Shown here: in pieces, positions 34,315 through 42,525 of the stretch
How positions within the stretch are numbered: position 1 is the first letter of the stretch
How the letters are laid out: each line of letters begins with the position of its first letter
Source of the DNA: Aurantibacter_A sp039941195
GTDB lineage: Bacteria > Bacteroidota > Bacteroidia > Flavobacteriales > Flavobacteriaceae
NCBI RefSeq assembly: GCF_039941195.1
Contig: NZ_JBDVFA010000017.1
Span: forward strand, 1-64,000
Length of the DNA stretch: 64,000 nt
Reading direction: 5' to 3'
Position numbers and translations under genes: made by a program
The notes under the pieces: generated by a model
The model's input: only the letters and a program-made list of their open reading frames with translations
What the model was told of the DNA's origin: nothing
The model's database searches: none

Positions 34315-36390
34315 ATGAAAAAATACATCTTAATATTAATAGTTCTATTTACAAGCGCCACCCATGCCCAAATTGATCGCAGCAAACAACCAGCATCAGG
34401 ACCTGCACCTGAAATTAATTTACAAGAACCTCATCAATTCGATTTACTTAACGGCTTAAAGGTTATGGTGGTTGAAAACCACAAATTACCGAGAGTATCA
34501 ATCCAGTTGAGAATTGACAACCCTCCCATATTAGAGGGAAATAAAGCTGGAGTATCAACTATGACTGCTAGTCTTTTAGGTAAAGGCTCAAAATCGATTG
34601 CTAAAGATCTGTTTGAGGAAGAAGTAGATTATATGGGCGCTCGAATAAGTTTCGGTTCACAAAGTGCATATGCTAGTTCTTTGAGTCAATATTTCCCAAG
34701 AATTCTAGAGTTAATGGCAGATGCAGCAATTCATCCAAATTTTACGCAAGAAGAATTTGACAAAGAAAAAGACAAATTACTTACTGCTTTAAAAAGTGAA
34801 GAAAAGGATGCCAATGCCATCGCTAATAGAATACAAAACGCCCTAGCTTTTGGCACAGACCATCCGTACGGCGAATTTGCCTCAGAAAAATCTGTTACTG
34901 AAATTGAATTAGTTGATGTACAAAGATTTTATAGAAATTATTTTGTACCCGCCAATGCATACTTAGTTATTATAGGTGATGTAAATATTGAAGAAACAAA
35001 AGAATTAGTAGAAACCCATTTTACACCATGGACCAAAGCAGTTCCTCCTTCATTTTCATATTCGAAACCAAATGACCCATATTACACACAAATTAATTTT
35101 GTTGATGTACCTAACGCAGTTCAGTCAGAAGTGTCCGTACAAAACTTGGTCAACTTAAAAATGGCAGACGACGATTATTTAGCAGTATTATTAGCAAACC
35201 AAGTTTTAGGTGGTGGAGCACAGGGCAGACTTTTTCAAAATCTAAGAGAAGATAAAGCTTACACATACGGTTCTTATTCCCGTATTGGTAACGATAAGTA
35301 TGCGCAAAGCACTTTTAGCGCATCAGCTAGTGTTCGTAACGCTGTAACCGACAGCACAGTAACACAAATATTATCTGAGATAGATAAGATAATAAAGCAA
35401 CCTGTTACTGAACAAGAATTAACGAATGCTAAAGCTATTTATATAGGCGGATTTGTTATGGCATTAGAACGACCAGAAACCATGGCGCGTTACGCAATTA
35501 ATTTAGCTACTGAAAATTTACCAAAAGACTTTTATCAAAATTACTTAGAAAATATTAATGCTATAACTGTTGAAGACGTTCAAAAAGCAGCACAAAAATA
35601 CTTTTCGTCAGATAAGGCTCGTATTGTAGTGAGCGGAAAAGGTAGCGATGTATTAGAGAATCTGGAAAAAGTAACTTTTAATGGAAAAGTAGTCCCAATA
35701 AAATATTTCGATAAATATGCCGATCCAACAGAAAAGCCAAATTATAATTCGGATTTACCAGAGGGAATTACGGTTCAATCGGTTATTAATAAGTATTTCG
35801 AGGCTATTGGCGGTAAGGAAAAAATAGACAAAATTGAATCGCTACTTTTAGTTTATGAAGGTGAAGCAATGGGCAGTAAAATTAAAACCGAAGAAAGAAG
35901 AACATCTGATAAGTATGCTCAAACCACATTTATGAATAATAGTCCCATGATGGGAATAGTTGCAAAGGGCGATGAGCTTTATATGAAACAAGGCACTAAT
36001 AAAATGCCTATGCCTGCTGAAATGGCAACTGATTTAAAAGGCGCTATGGGCATTTTTCCTGAACAAGGGATACTCACTACAGGCAAAGCAACATTAACAG
36101 GCACAGAGGATATAAACGGTAAGAGTGCATATAAAGTTGAAGTACCAGGGAATAGTATTCATGCTACTTATTATTATGATGTTGAATCGGGTCTTAAAAT
36201 AAAAGAAGCTTCAGTTATTAATGTTGGTGGTCAGACTCAAAATCAAGAAACTTCAATGAAAGACTATACGGAGTTTGAAGGTATTCTTTTCCCTTCGACA
36301 AAAAGCACGATGATGGGACCGCAAGAAGTCGAAAGCAAATTACTGGAGGCTGTAATTAACAAAAATGTTTCAGATACAGATTTTGAATAA
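34315..36390 (+). CDS. M16 family non-catalytic subunit with C-terminal LolA-like domain
   Basis: A 691-residue exported protein; the signal peptide ends near THAQI. The M16 fold covers about residues 35-470, but the zinc motif is absent: the matching position reads MTASLLGKGS. The substrate-binding R/Y region survives in AYTYGSYSRIG. After residue about 490 a 200-residue domain (TVQSVINKYFEAIGGKEKI, MKDYTEFEGILFPS) resembles LolA-like lipid- or lipoprotein-binding barrels. It starts 37 bases after the catalytic partner and is followed by a strong terminator. Confidence 0.88.
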   Translation: MKKYILILIVLFTSATHAQIDRSKQPASGPAPEINLQEPHQFDLLNGLKVMVVENHKLPRVSIQLRIDNPPILEGNKAGVSTMTASLLGKGSKSIAKDLFEEEVDYMGARISFGSQSAYASSLSQYFPRILELMADAAIHPNFTQEEFDKEKDKLLTALKSEEKDANAIANRIQNALAFGTDHPYGEFASEKSVTEIELVDVQRFYRNYFVPANAYLVIIGDVNIEETKELVETHFTPWTKAVPPSFSYSKPNDPYYTQINFVDVPNAVQSEVSVQNLVNLKMADDDYLAVLLANQVLGGGAQGRLFQNLREDKAYTYGSYSRIGNDKYAQSTFSASASVRNAVTDSTVTQILSEIDKIIKQPVTEQELTNAKAIYIGGFVMALERPETMARYAINLATENLPKDFYQNYLENINAITVEDVQKAAQKYFSSDKARIVVSGKGSDVLENLEKVTFNGKVVPIKYFDKYADPTEKPNYNSDLPEGITVQSVINKYFEAIGGKEKIDKIESLLLVYEGEAMGSKIKTEERRTSDKYAQTTFMNNSPMMGIVAKGDELYMKQGTNKMPMPAEMATDLKGAMGIFPEQGILTTGKATLTGTEDINGKSAYKVEVPGNSIHATYYYDVESGLKIKEASVINVGGQTQNQETSMKDYTEFEGILFPSTKSTMMGPQEVESKLLEAVINKNVSDTDFE

Positions 36391-36417
36391 AATACCGTTC
36401 AGAAATTTAATAATACC

Positions 36418-36454
36418 AAAAACAGACCTGCAAAATTGCAGGTCTGTTTTTTTA
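36418..36454 (+). terminator. bidirectional terminator between M16 pair and GIN-domain gene
   Basis: ACAGACCTGC-AAAATT-GCAGGTCTGT followed by seven Ts; on the other strand an A/T tail is also present, serving the converging genes. Confidence 0.9.
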
Positions 36455-36469
36455 TAACTACTTTAAGTA

Positions 36470-37222
36470 TTACCCTATCTTTCGAATTGTAGCCTCACCG
36501 ATAACAATTCCGCGGTCAACATTTGGACTGCCTTGATATGTAATATGAGTTTCTCCATAACAGGTTACCTTTAGTTTATTTGAAACATTAACTCTAATAT
36601 CACTTTCTCCATAAGCCGTTATTTTAGTTAATTCATTTTCAATTGCAATAGTATTAACCTTGCTTTCGCCATAAGTTATAAAGCGTTGATTTGCTACCGA
36701 ACCCTTTTCAATTTCGAAATAGCTTTCACCATAAATAGTCACTTTCATTTTATCCAATGCAACATCAGACATATACACTTGAGATTCCCCGTAAATTCTT
36801 AAAGTAAATTCTTTTTGATTAATCTTACTTTTAACATTAATCAACTCCTCACCCCTAACCGATAAGGTATTTAATATTTTATAAGTAATAGTCGCACGAA
36901 CTTTAGTTCCATTATAAATTGATTTACCAGAATTATAATTCTCACCGTTTGTCTTTTCGCTTTTAGTAACCATTTTAGCACCATCCAAATAAATACGAAG
37001 GGTACCTCCTTCTACTTCAATATTAATTTTATCATCTGACACTCCCGCCTCATCAATACGAACAGATTCTTTTTCACCTTCAATTATATTTACAGCAATA
37101 TGGGGACTAATAATAATTTTATCGAAATGTTTAACATCATAGTTTTTAATATTTTGTTGTGCAACAATCGGACTCACAACAATCAAAAAGAGACTTATAA
37201 ATTGAAATATATTTTTCATCAT
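36470..37222 (-). CDS. secreted DUF2807 (GIN domain) protein with YGES repeats
   Basis: A 250-residue exported protein; the signal peptide ends near IVAQQ. It belongs to the DUF2807 'auto-transporter adhesin head GIN' family, a right-handed beta-helix-like fold. Residues about 140-240 hold five near-regular copies of a 20-residue unit starting YGES or YGET (IYGESQVYM, IYGESYFEI, TYGESKVNT, AYGESDIRV, CYGETHITY), one per helix turn. The function is unknown; surface or periplasmic binding is likely. Monocistronic, with a shared bidirectional terminator. Confidence 0.85.
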   Translation of the reverse strand: MMKNIFQFISLFLIVVSPIVAQQNIKNYDVKHFDKIIISPHIAVNIIEGEKESVRIDEAGVSDDKINIEVEGGTLRIYLDGAKMVTKSEKTNGENYNSGKSIYNGTKVRATITYKILNTLSVRGEELINVKSKINQKEFTLRIYGESQVYMSDVALDKMKVTIYGESYFEIEKGSVANQRFITYGESKVNTIAIENELTKITAYGESDIRVNVSNKLKVTCYGETHITYQGSPNVDRGIVIGEATIRKIG

Positions 37223-37427
37223 CTTATTCTATTATAGTATTCATTTATTTTAAACAAAGATTATTCTTTTTAACATTTGTTACAGTTTCTATTTTATTTT
37301 ATATGATTTACAGATATAGAATAACCCATTTAAAAGACTAAACCACACTAATACTTCAAACAAAAATTGAAATAAAATAGTCTTAATAAAGAGTCTTAAT
37401 CATTTTCTCCAAATTACTTGAATGCGC

Positions 37428-37435
37428 TATCTTTG
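37428..37435 (+). promoter_or_regulatory. -7 box of the 140-residue lipoprotein gene
   Basis: TATCTTTG fits TAnnTTTG exactly and lies 21 bases before the ATG at 37457. This also argues against a start at the TTG at 37418, which would lie upstream of the promoter. Confidence 0.55.
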
Positions 37436-37456
37436 AATTATATAAGCTACAACATC

Positions 37457-37879
37457 ATGAAGAAAATTATAATATATCCCCTTTTAATCATTGCATTAGT
37501 AACATTTTCATGCAAGGAGGAAAAAAGTTCTGATACCAATCAGATAAGTGAAGTAATGGCGATACACGACGAAGTTATGCCTAAAATGGGTACTATAGGT
37601 AAAATGGTAGGTGAATTGACAGCGCTTGAGAATGACAGTACTAATATTAATAAGGGTTATGAAAAAGCCAGGATAGACCTTCAAGATGCACATAAATCTA
37701 TGATGGATTGGATGAAGGGTTTTGGAGATCGCTTTGATTCTGATGAAATACTTAATGGCAAGGCGCTTACCGAAGAAAAGCAAAAATGGTTAAATGAAGA
37801 AGAAGAGAAAGTGAACGCTGTTAAGGAAAAAATTAACATGAGTATTGCAAATGCTGAAAAACTATTAGCTAACGAATAA
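37457..37879 (+). CDS. helical lipoprotein, paralogue A
   Basis: About 140 residues from MKKIIIYPLL; the lipobox LVTFSC marks it as a lipoprotein. The mature part is helical, with VMAIHDEVMPKMGTIGKM and MMDWMKGFGDRFDSDEILNG followed by EEKQKWLNEEEEKV. Proteins of this kind in Flavobacteria are sometimes labelled 'viral A-type inclusion protein', but only because of coiled-coil similarity. It is a tandem paralogue of the gene at 38.0-38.4 kb. Predicted to sit in the outer or inner membrane facing the periplasm. Function unknown. Confidence 0.65.
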   Translation: MKKIIIYPLLIIALVTFSCKEEKSSDTNQISEVMAIHDEVMPKMGTIGKMVGELTALENDSTNINKGYEKARIDLQDAHKSMMDWMKGFGDRFDSDEILNGKALTEEKQKWLNEEEEKVNAVKEKINMSIANAEKLLANE

Positions 37880-38006
37880 TTTAGCTATTCCACAAGCTTT
37901 TAAGTAGGTTATCGAAAATAAGCATGGATTATAGAGTTTTTGATAGACTACGCCATGATTAATATATTTTCACCAAAAAATTGAATTCCCAAAAATTTCA
38001 GGTGCT

Positions 38007-38408
38007 ATGAAAAGATGTGTATTAGTCTTTATTTTATTCATGAGTATGATTACTGCAATGGCGCAAGAAACTTCCGAAATGGCAGAAGTTATTGAAATGC
38101 ATGATGTTGTAATGGCAAAAATGCCCAAATTGGTTAAACTTATTAATGAACTACAGACTGCATCACAAAAAAGTGATGATAACAAAGCATATAAAAACGC
38201 TATTTCAGAATTAAAAACTGAGAATAAAACCATGCAGAAATGGATGGAGAATTTTGGAAAACTTTTTGATGTTGATGAAATGATGAAAGGCAAAAAGTTA
38301 ACGGCTCAGAAACAAGAATGGTTGAATGATGCAATGGCAACCATTAAAACTCTTGATAAAGATGTAGATAGCAGCTTTACAAAGGTTGAAGCACTTTTAA
38401 ATAAATAG
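38007..38408 (+). CDS. helical secreted protein, paralogue B
   Basis: 133 residues with a signal peptide ending near AMAQE, so it is secreted and not lipidated, unlike its paralogue upstream. Conserved with that paralogue: VIEMHDVVMAKMPKL, MQKWMENFGKLFDVDEMMKG and AQKQEWLNDAM. The spacing of these helices is the same in both proteins, which shows tandem duplication. It converges with gldD, ending 5 bases before it. Function unknown. Confidence 0.65.
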   Translation: MKRCVLVFILFMSMITAMAQETSEMAEVIEMHDVVMAKMPKLVKLINELQTASQKSDDNKAYKNAISELKTENKTMQKWMENFGKLFDVDEMMKGKKLTAQKQEWLNDAMATIKTLDKDVDSSFTKVEALLNK

Positions 38409-38413
38409 GCTCT

Positions 38414-38980
38414 CTACTTCCAACGCAAAGTCTCCATAATGGTTTTGATATCGTTTTCTAGATAAGCTGCAGCCGGATAAATACTATCGAAATTTGGCTT
38501 TACATAAAAATAAAGCGAGCCTGTTACAAAATTCGTTGTACTATCAGTAACAAAGAATTGCGCCTGCGAGGCAGCGTCACCACTTACTTCATAGTACATT
38601 CCAAAAATTCTATCATCCGCATTATAAAATTCAGAAGGTTTTATACCATCTGCCTGAGTTGCATGCTCATAAGAAAGTTTTTGAGCGTCTATCATTAACT
38701 TTTGAAGATTATTCTTAATAATTTTATGGGTAATAAAAATGGAGCCTTTTAATAAAGGATAATTTAAAACTAAATCTCCTTCATTAAGATTCTCTGTATT
38801 TTCCACAACTTCCGCTAAACTATTCTTGCTAAAACTAAAATACTTAGTATCCACTTTTTCATACTCACCCTCAGGATATTCCAATCGCAATTGCGCTTTC
38901 GGCTTAGGCAATAACACCTCATCTTTACAGGCAACAAAAGCCAAAACAACTAGTAAAATAAGAGTTATTCGATTAATCAT
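38414..38980 (-). CDS. gldD: gliding motility lipoprotein GldD
   Basis: A 188-residue lipoprotein (lipobox AFVAC) required for gliding and type IX secretion in Flavobacteria. Family marks include YFSFSKNSLAEV, LNYPLLKGSIFITHKII and the C-terminal AAYLENDIKTIMETLRWK. Its ATG overlaps the end of gldE by 8 bases, the usual gldE-gldD coupling. It points to a gliding or T9SS-bearing member of the Bacteroidetes. Confidence 0.93.
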   Translation of the reverse strand: MINRITLILLVVLAFVACKDEVLLPKPKAQLRLEYPEGEYEKVDTKYFSFSKNSLAEVVENTENLNEGDLVLNYPLLKGSIFITHKIIKNNLQKLMIDAQKLSYEHATQADGIKPSEFYNADDRIFGMYYEVSGDAASQAQFFVTDSTTNFVTGSLYFYVKPNFDSIYPAAAYLENDIKTIMETLRWK

Positions 38981-40301
38981 GCTGTGGTAAGGTTATTTTA
39001 ATTTGTTTCAATCTTTTTTTATCCAAACTTTCAACTCTAAATTGATAGTTTTTAAATTCCAGTTTCTCGCCTCGTTTTGGGAAACTCCCAGCAATTTCTA
39101 AAACAAAACCTGCAACAGTTTCCGATTCACCTTTTTGATCTTCAAAATCTTCCTGATCTTCAATCTTAGCTACTTTATAGAAATCTTTTAATGTAGTTTT
39201 TCCTTCAAAAACAAAATTGTATTCATCTAATTTCGAGTAAATTAAATCTTCATCATCAAATTCATCTGTTATATCACCAACAATTTCCTCAATAATATCT
39301 TCTAAAGTTACTATACCCGATGTACCCCCATATTCATCAACCACAACGGCTAAATGATTTTTCTTTTCCTGAAATTCGAGCAGTAAATCATCTAACTTTT
39401 TATTCTCAGGAACAAAGTAAGGCTCACGAATAAGTGACATCCAATTAAAAGATTTTTTATCAATATGTGGTAGTAAATCTTTAACGTAGAGAACACCTAG
39501 AACATTGTCCATATTATCAGTAAAAACTGGTATTCTAGAATAGCCCTTTTTAATAATTTCTTGAACCACCTCTGGAAATTTCATTTTCCCTTCTAGCGCG
39601 AAAATATCGATGCGTGGTCTCATCACTTGTTTCGTATCCGTATTTCCAAAAGAAACTATTCCTTCTAAAATTTTCTGTTCTTCTTTGGTAGTGTCACCTT
39701 CCGAAGTAAGTTCTAACGCTTGAGATAAATGATCAACACTTAAACTAGATTTTTCTTTACCCAATTTATTATACATAAATATAGTTGCAGACCGCATTGG
39801 CAAGCTAAGGGGTGAAAAAATAAAATCTAAGGTATTTAAAGGTTGCGCCATTAAATGTGAAAAACTAATTCGATTTCGATTTGCGTATACCTTGGGCAGG
39901 ATTTCTCCAAACATTAAAATAAGAAAAGTTGCTACAACAACTTCAAGCAAAAAACGTACTGATATAACACCAAAAAGCATGTAGTTAACATCAACAAAAA
40001 TGATATCGCCAATTGCACTAAAAAGCAGAACAATACCAATATTTATAGCATTGTTAGCTATTAAGATTGTCGCCAGCAGTTTCTTTGGTCTTTTTAATAG
40101 CTTCGTTACAATATCACCACGAATAGTCTTATTCTCATCTATTTCGTTAATGTCAGTAGTAGATAATCCAAAAAAAGCTACTTCAGCACCAGATATTAGT
40201 GCAGAGCAAACTAGCAATATAACAAGAACTGTTATTTTGAGGGCGAGTTCACCATCATAAACAATAAAAGCTAATAACGAACCAACGGGATCAGGGTCCA
40301 A
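38973..40301 (-). CDS. gldE: gliding motility protein GldE, CNNM/CBS type
   Basis: A 442-residue membrane protein with a CNNM domain (about four helices in the first 190 residues; ALISGAEVAFFGLS), two CBS domains (about 200-330; YSRIPVFTDNMDNVLGVLYVKD, VVDEYGGTSGIVTLEDIIEE) and a C-terminal CorC/HlyC domain. It supports GldD in gliding motility; relatives transport Mg2+ or Co2+. The start is a TTG (MDPDPVGS): no ATG or GTG exists between the ssb stop, which is in the same frame, and this codon. ssb is 21 bases upstream. Confidence 0.93.
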   Translation of the reverse strand: MDPDPVGSLLAFIVYDGELALKITVLVILLVCSALISGAEVAFFGLSTTDINEIDENKTIRGDIVTKLLKRPKKLLATILIANNAINIGIVLLFSAIGDIIFVDVNYMLFGVISVRFLLEVVVATFLILMFGEILPKVYANRNRISFSHLMAQPLNTLDFIFSPLSLPMRSATIFMYNKLGKEKSSLSVDHLSQALELTSEGDTTKEEQKILEGIVSFGNTDTKQVMRPRIDIFALEGKMKFPEVVQEIIKKGYSRIPVFTDNMDNVLGVLYVKDLLPHIDKKSFNWMSLIREPYFVPENKKLDDLLLEFQEKKNHLAVVVDEYGGTSGIVTLEDIIEEIVGDITDEFDDEDLIYSKLDEYNFVFEGKTTLKDFYKVAKIEDQEDFEDQKGESETVAGFVLEIAGSFPKRGEKLEFKNYQFRVESLDKKRLKQIKITLPQHD

Positions 40302-40322
40302 TAGTTTTAATTTAACGTGTTT

Positions 40323-40772
40323 TTAAAAAGGCAAATCATCTTCAGGCTGCGCTTGACTTACAGCTGACACTTCAGGCTTAGCCGGTGTATTTTGGGCTAC
40401 AGGTTGACGCTGTTGTGCATTATTTTCACTCTCACGCTTAGTAGAAAGGAATTTAAAATCTTGCACATGCACCTCAGTCGCATAGCGCGTATTACCATCT
40501 TCGCCTTGCCATTGACGTGTTTTTAGTCTGCCTTCTACATATATTTTGTCACCTTTGCTTAAATACTTTTCACATATTTCTGCAGCTTTATTACGTACTA
40601 CAACATTATGCCAATCTGTATTAGTAACTTTTTCGCCAGTTTGTTTGTTAGTATAACTCTCATTGGTTGCGACTGGAAACCTACCAATACTGTTTCCTCC
40701 TTCGAAATAATGCATTTTCACCTCATCACCTAAATGCCCAATAAGCATTACTTTATTTAATGTTCCGCTCAT
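40323..40772 (-). CDS. ssb: single-stranded DNA-binding protein
   Basis: A 149-residue SSB. The OB fold spans about residues 1-110 (MSGTLNKVMLIGHLGDEVKM, WHNVVVRNKAAEICEKYL, VEGRLKTRQWQ). A Gln/Pro-rich linker leads to the acidic tip PEDDLPF, which docks replication and repair proteins. It lies between mutY and gldE, the conserved flavobacterial order. The same DDLPF tip closes the DUF3127 protein at 9.5 kb. Confidence 0.96.
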   Translation of the reverse strand: MSGTLNKVMLIGHLGDEVKMHYFEGGNSIGRFPVATNESYTNKQTGEKVTNTDWHNVVVRNKAAEICEKYLSKGDKIYVEGRLKTRQWQGEDGNTRYATEVHVQDFKFLSTKRESENNAQQRQPVAQNTPAKPEVSAVSQAQPEDDLPF

Positions 40773-40820
40773 AATAATTTTATACTCAATTGTGTATGGA
40801 CAAAAATACTAAGAAACTAC

Positions 40821-41858
40821 TTAAGTTTTAATTCCTTTTATAAAATCAGCTAATAATACTGGCACCGGATAATCATCAATAGTAGCAATTGGAATTGTAT
40901 TATTTAATAATTCTCTGGTTTTTATAATCCAAAATCTAGTGTATAGATGTTGATGTGAAAGTTTATGGATGATTTCTTTATCATTATATAGGTAAATATC
41001 GGTGATAAGAGCTGATTCTGTAAGCTTTTTAAGCTGAACTATAATCTCCGACTTTTCAATTTTCGCTTTAGATTCTATTAAAGGAAATTCCCATAAATTT
41101 TGCCATATACCTTTACCTGTTCGCTGTTGAAAACATACTTCATCATTATCATTTATAATAACCAAGTAATTAAAAAAGCGTTTTCTAACTTTTGTTTTAT
41201 TAATCTTAACAGGTAAAGTAGCAACTAAGTTCTTTTGTAAAGCAACACAGCTGTGTTTTAAAGGACAAGTAGTACAATTAGGATTTTTTGGTGCACATTG
41301 TAATGCTCCAAATTCCATAATCCCTTGATTATAGTCTCTAATACGCTCCGAGTTCATAACTTCAGTCGCCAAATTTTTAAAATATTTGATACCTTCCGTA
41401 CTATTAATAGCTTTTTCAACTCCAAAATAACGAGCTAAAACACGATATACATTACCATCAACAACAGCCTTGGGCTCGTTAAAACAAATAGAAGCGATGG
41501 CACTTGCAGTGTAATCACCAACTCCTTTTAACTTCAACAATTCCTTATAGGTATTAGGAAAATCACCGTTAAATTCAAAAGCAACCTTTTTTGCAGTAGC
41601 ATGTAAATTACGAGCTCTAGAATAATAACCCAACCCTTGCCATAATTTTAAAACCTCTTCTTCTTCAGCCTTCGCTAAATCGATAACTGTAGGATATTTC
41701 CCTGAAAATTTCAAAAAATATGGTGTTCCTTGAGCAACTCGGGTCTGTTGAAGCATTATTTCAGACAGCCAAATTAAATATGGATCTCGCGTCTCTCGCC
41801 AAGGTAAATGGCGCATATTCAAGCGATACCATTGCAGTATTTTATGTGAAAAAGACAT
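40821..41858 (-). CDS. mutY: A/G-specific adenine glycosylase
   Basis: Removes adenine mispaired with 8-oxoguanine. The 345-residue protein has the helix-hairpin-helix LKGVGDYTASAIASI and the catalytic aspartate in VVDGNVYRVLARYF. The iron-sulfur loop has cysteines spaced C-x6-C-x2-C-x5-C in CAPKNPNCTTCPLKHSC. The C-terminal MutT-like 8-oxoG recognition domain is present (VCFQQRTGKGIWQNLWEFPL). It heads the mutY-ssb-gldE-gldD row and is divergent from the HU gene. Confidence 0.96.
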   Translation of the reverse strand: MSFSHKILQWYRLNMRHLPWRETRDPYLIWLSEIMLQQTRVAQGTPYFLKFSGKYPTVIDLAKAEEEEVLKLWQGLGYYSRARNLHATAKKVAFEFNGDFPNTYKELLKLKGVGDYTASAIASICFNEPKAVVDGNVYRVLARYFGVEKAINSTEGIKYFKNLATEVMNSERIRDYNQGIMEFGALQCAPKNPNCTTCPLKHSCVALQKNLVATLPVKINKTKVRKRFFNYLVIINDNDEVCFQQRTGKGIWQNLWEFPLIESKAKIEKSEIIVQLKKLTESALITDIYLYNDKEIIHKLSHQHLYTRFWIIKTRELLNNTIPIATIDDYPVPVLLADFIKGIKT

Positions 41859-41937
41859 GTATTAAACAATAGTAGACCAAAGTAACAGTTTATATACTTA
41901 AAATTAGCCCTTTAGAGTAAAAGATGAATTAAATTTA

Positions 41938-41945
41938 TATATTTG
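41938..41945 (+). promoter_or_regulatory. -7 box of the HU gene
   Basis: TATATTTG is a perfect TAnnTTTG match 35 bases before the HU start. The -33 position holds only a partial match (TTAG, about 22 bases upstream). Confidence 0.55.
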
Positions 41946-41980
41946 CAAGCCAAAAAAACTTAGTAAAACTAATTGAAATA

Positions 41981-42271
41981 ATGACGAAAGCTGAAATTGT
42001 AACGAAGATCTCGGAAAAATTAGGGATAGAGAAAGGTGATGTACAGGCAACTGTAGAATCATTTATGGAAGAAGTGAAATCATCTCTTGAGAGTGGTGAC
42101 AATGTGTACCTTCGAGGATTTGGAAGTTTCATTGTAAAGACCAGAGCAGAAAAAACTGGTAGAAACATTTCTAAGAATACAACTATTAAGATTCCCGCAC
42201 ATAACATTCCTGCATTTAAACCTGCGAAGGTTTTTGTTGAAGGAGTTAAGAGCAATGTGCTTGTCAAATAA
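41981..42271 (+). CDS. HU-family DNA-binding protein
   Basis: A 96-residue histone-like protein: MTKAEIVTKISEKLGIEKGDV at the N-terminus and GDNVYLRGFGSFIVKTRAEKTGRN with the DNA-binding arm, followed by IPAHNIPAFKPAKVF. HU bends and compacts DNA as a dimer. It is followed 26 bases later by a tiny ribosomal protein gene and then rng, the usual order in Flavobacteria. Confidence 0.95.
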   Translation: MTKAEIVTKISEKLGIEKGDVQATVESFMEEVKSSLESGDNVYLRGFGSFIVKTRAEKTGRNISKNTTIKIPAHNIPAFKPAKVFVEGVKSNVLVK

Positions 42272-42297
42272 AAAATAACGAATAAAAAAACAGGTTT

Positions 42298-42390
42298 ATG
42301 CCGAGTGGTAAAAAAAGAAAGAGACATAAGGTAGCTACGCACAAGCGCAAGAAGCGCAGAAGAGCTAACCGACACAAGAAAAAGCAGTAA
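42298..42390 (+). CDS. AURKAIP1/COX24-type small ribosomal protein (bL38-like)
   Basis: A 30-residue ORF, MPSGKKRKRHKVATHKRKKR and ten more mostly Lys/Arg/His/Asn residues, almost all basic. This matches the bacteroidete AURKAIP1/COX24 domain protein, which is homologous to a mitochondrial small-subunit protein and, as I recall, was found in the Flavobacterium johnsoniae ribosome structure under the name bL38. It lies between HU and rng, as in other Flavobacteria. The stop codon lies inside the terminator hairpin. Easily missed because of its size. Confidence 0.85.
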   Translation: MPSGKKRKRHKVATHKRKKRRRANRHKKKQ

Positions 42391-42406
42391 TCAAACACTG
42401 CTTTTT
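42379..42406 (+). terminator. terminator overlapping the end of the bL38-like gene
   Basis: AAAAAGCAGT and ACTGCTTTTT form a 10-bp stem with an 8-base loop, followed by TCATTTTAA. The left arm includes the last codons of the small ribosomal protein gene. Confidence 0.82.
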
Positions 42407-42525
42407 CATTTTAATACGTTCATTGACATAGAAATTCCATTTCAAGAGAATTTCGGCAGGCAATTGTGTCTGTTTCAACCATTGTTTAATTAATCTGCAT
42501 ATTGCGGATATAAATATAAATTCAG

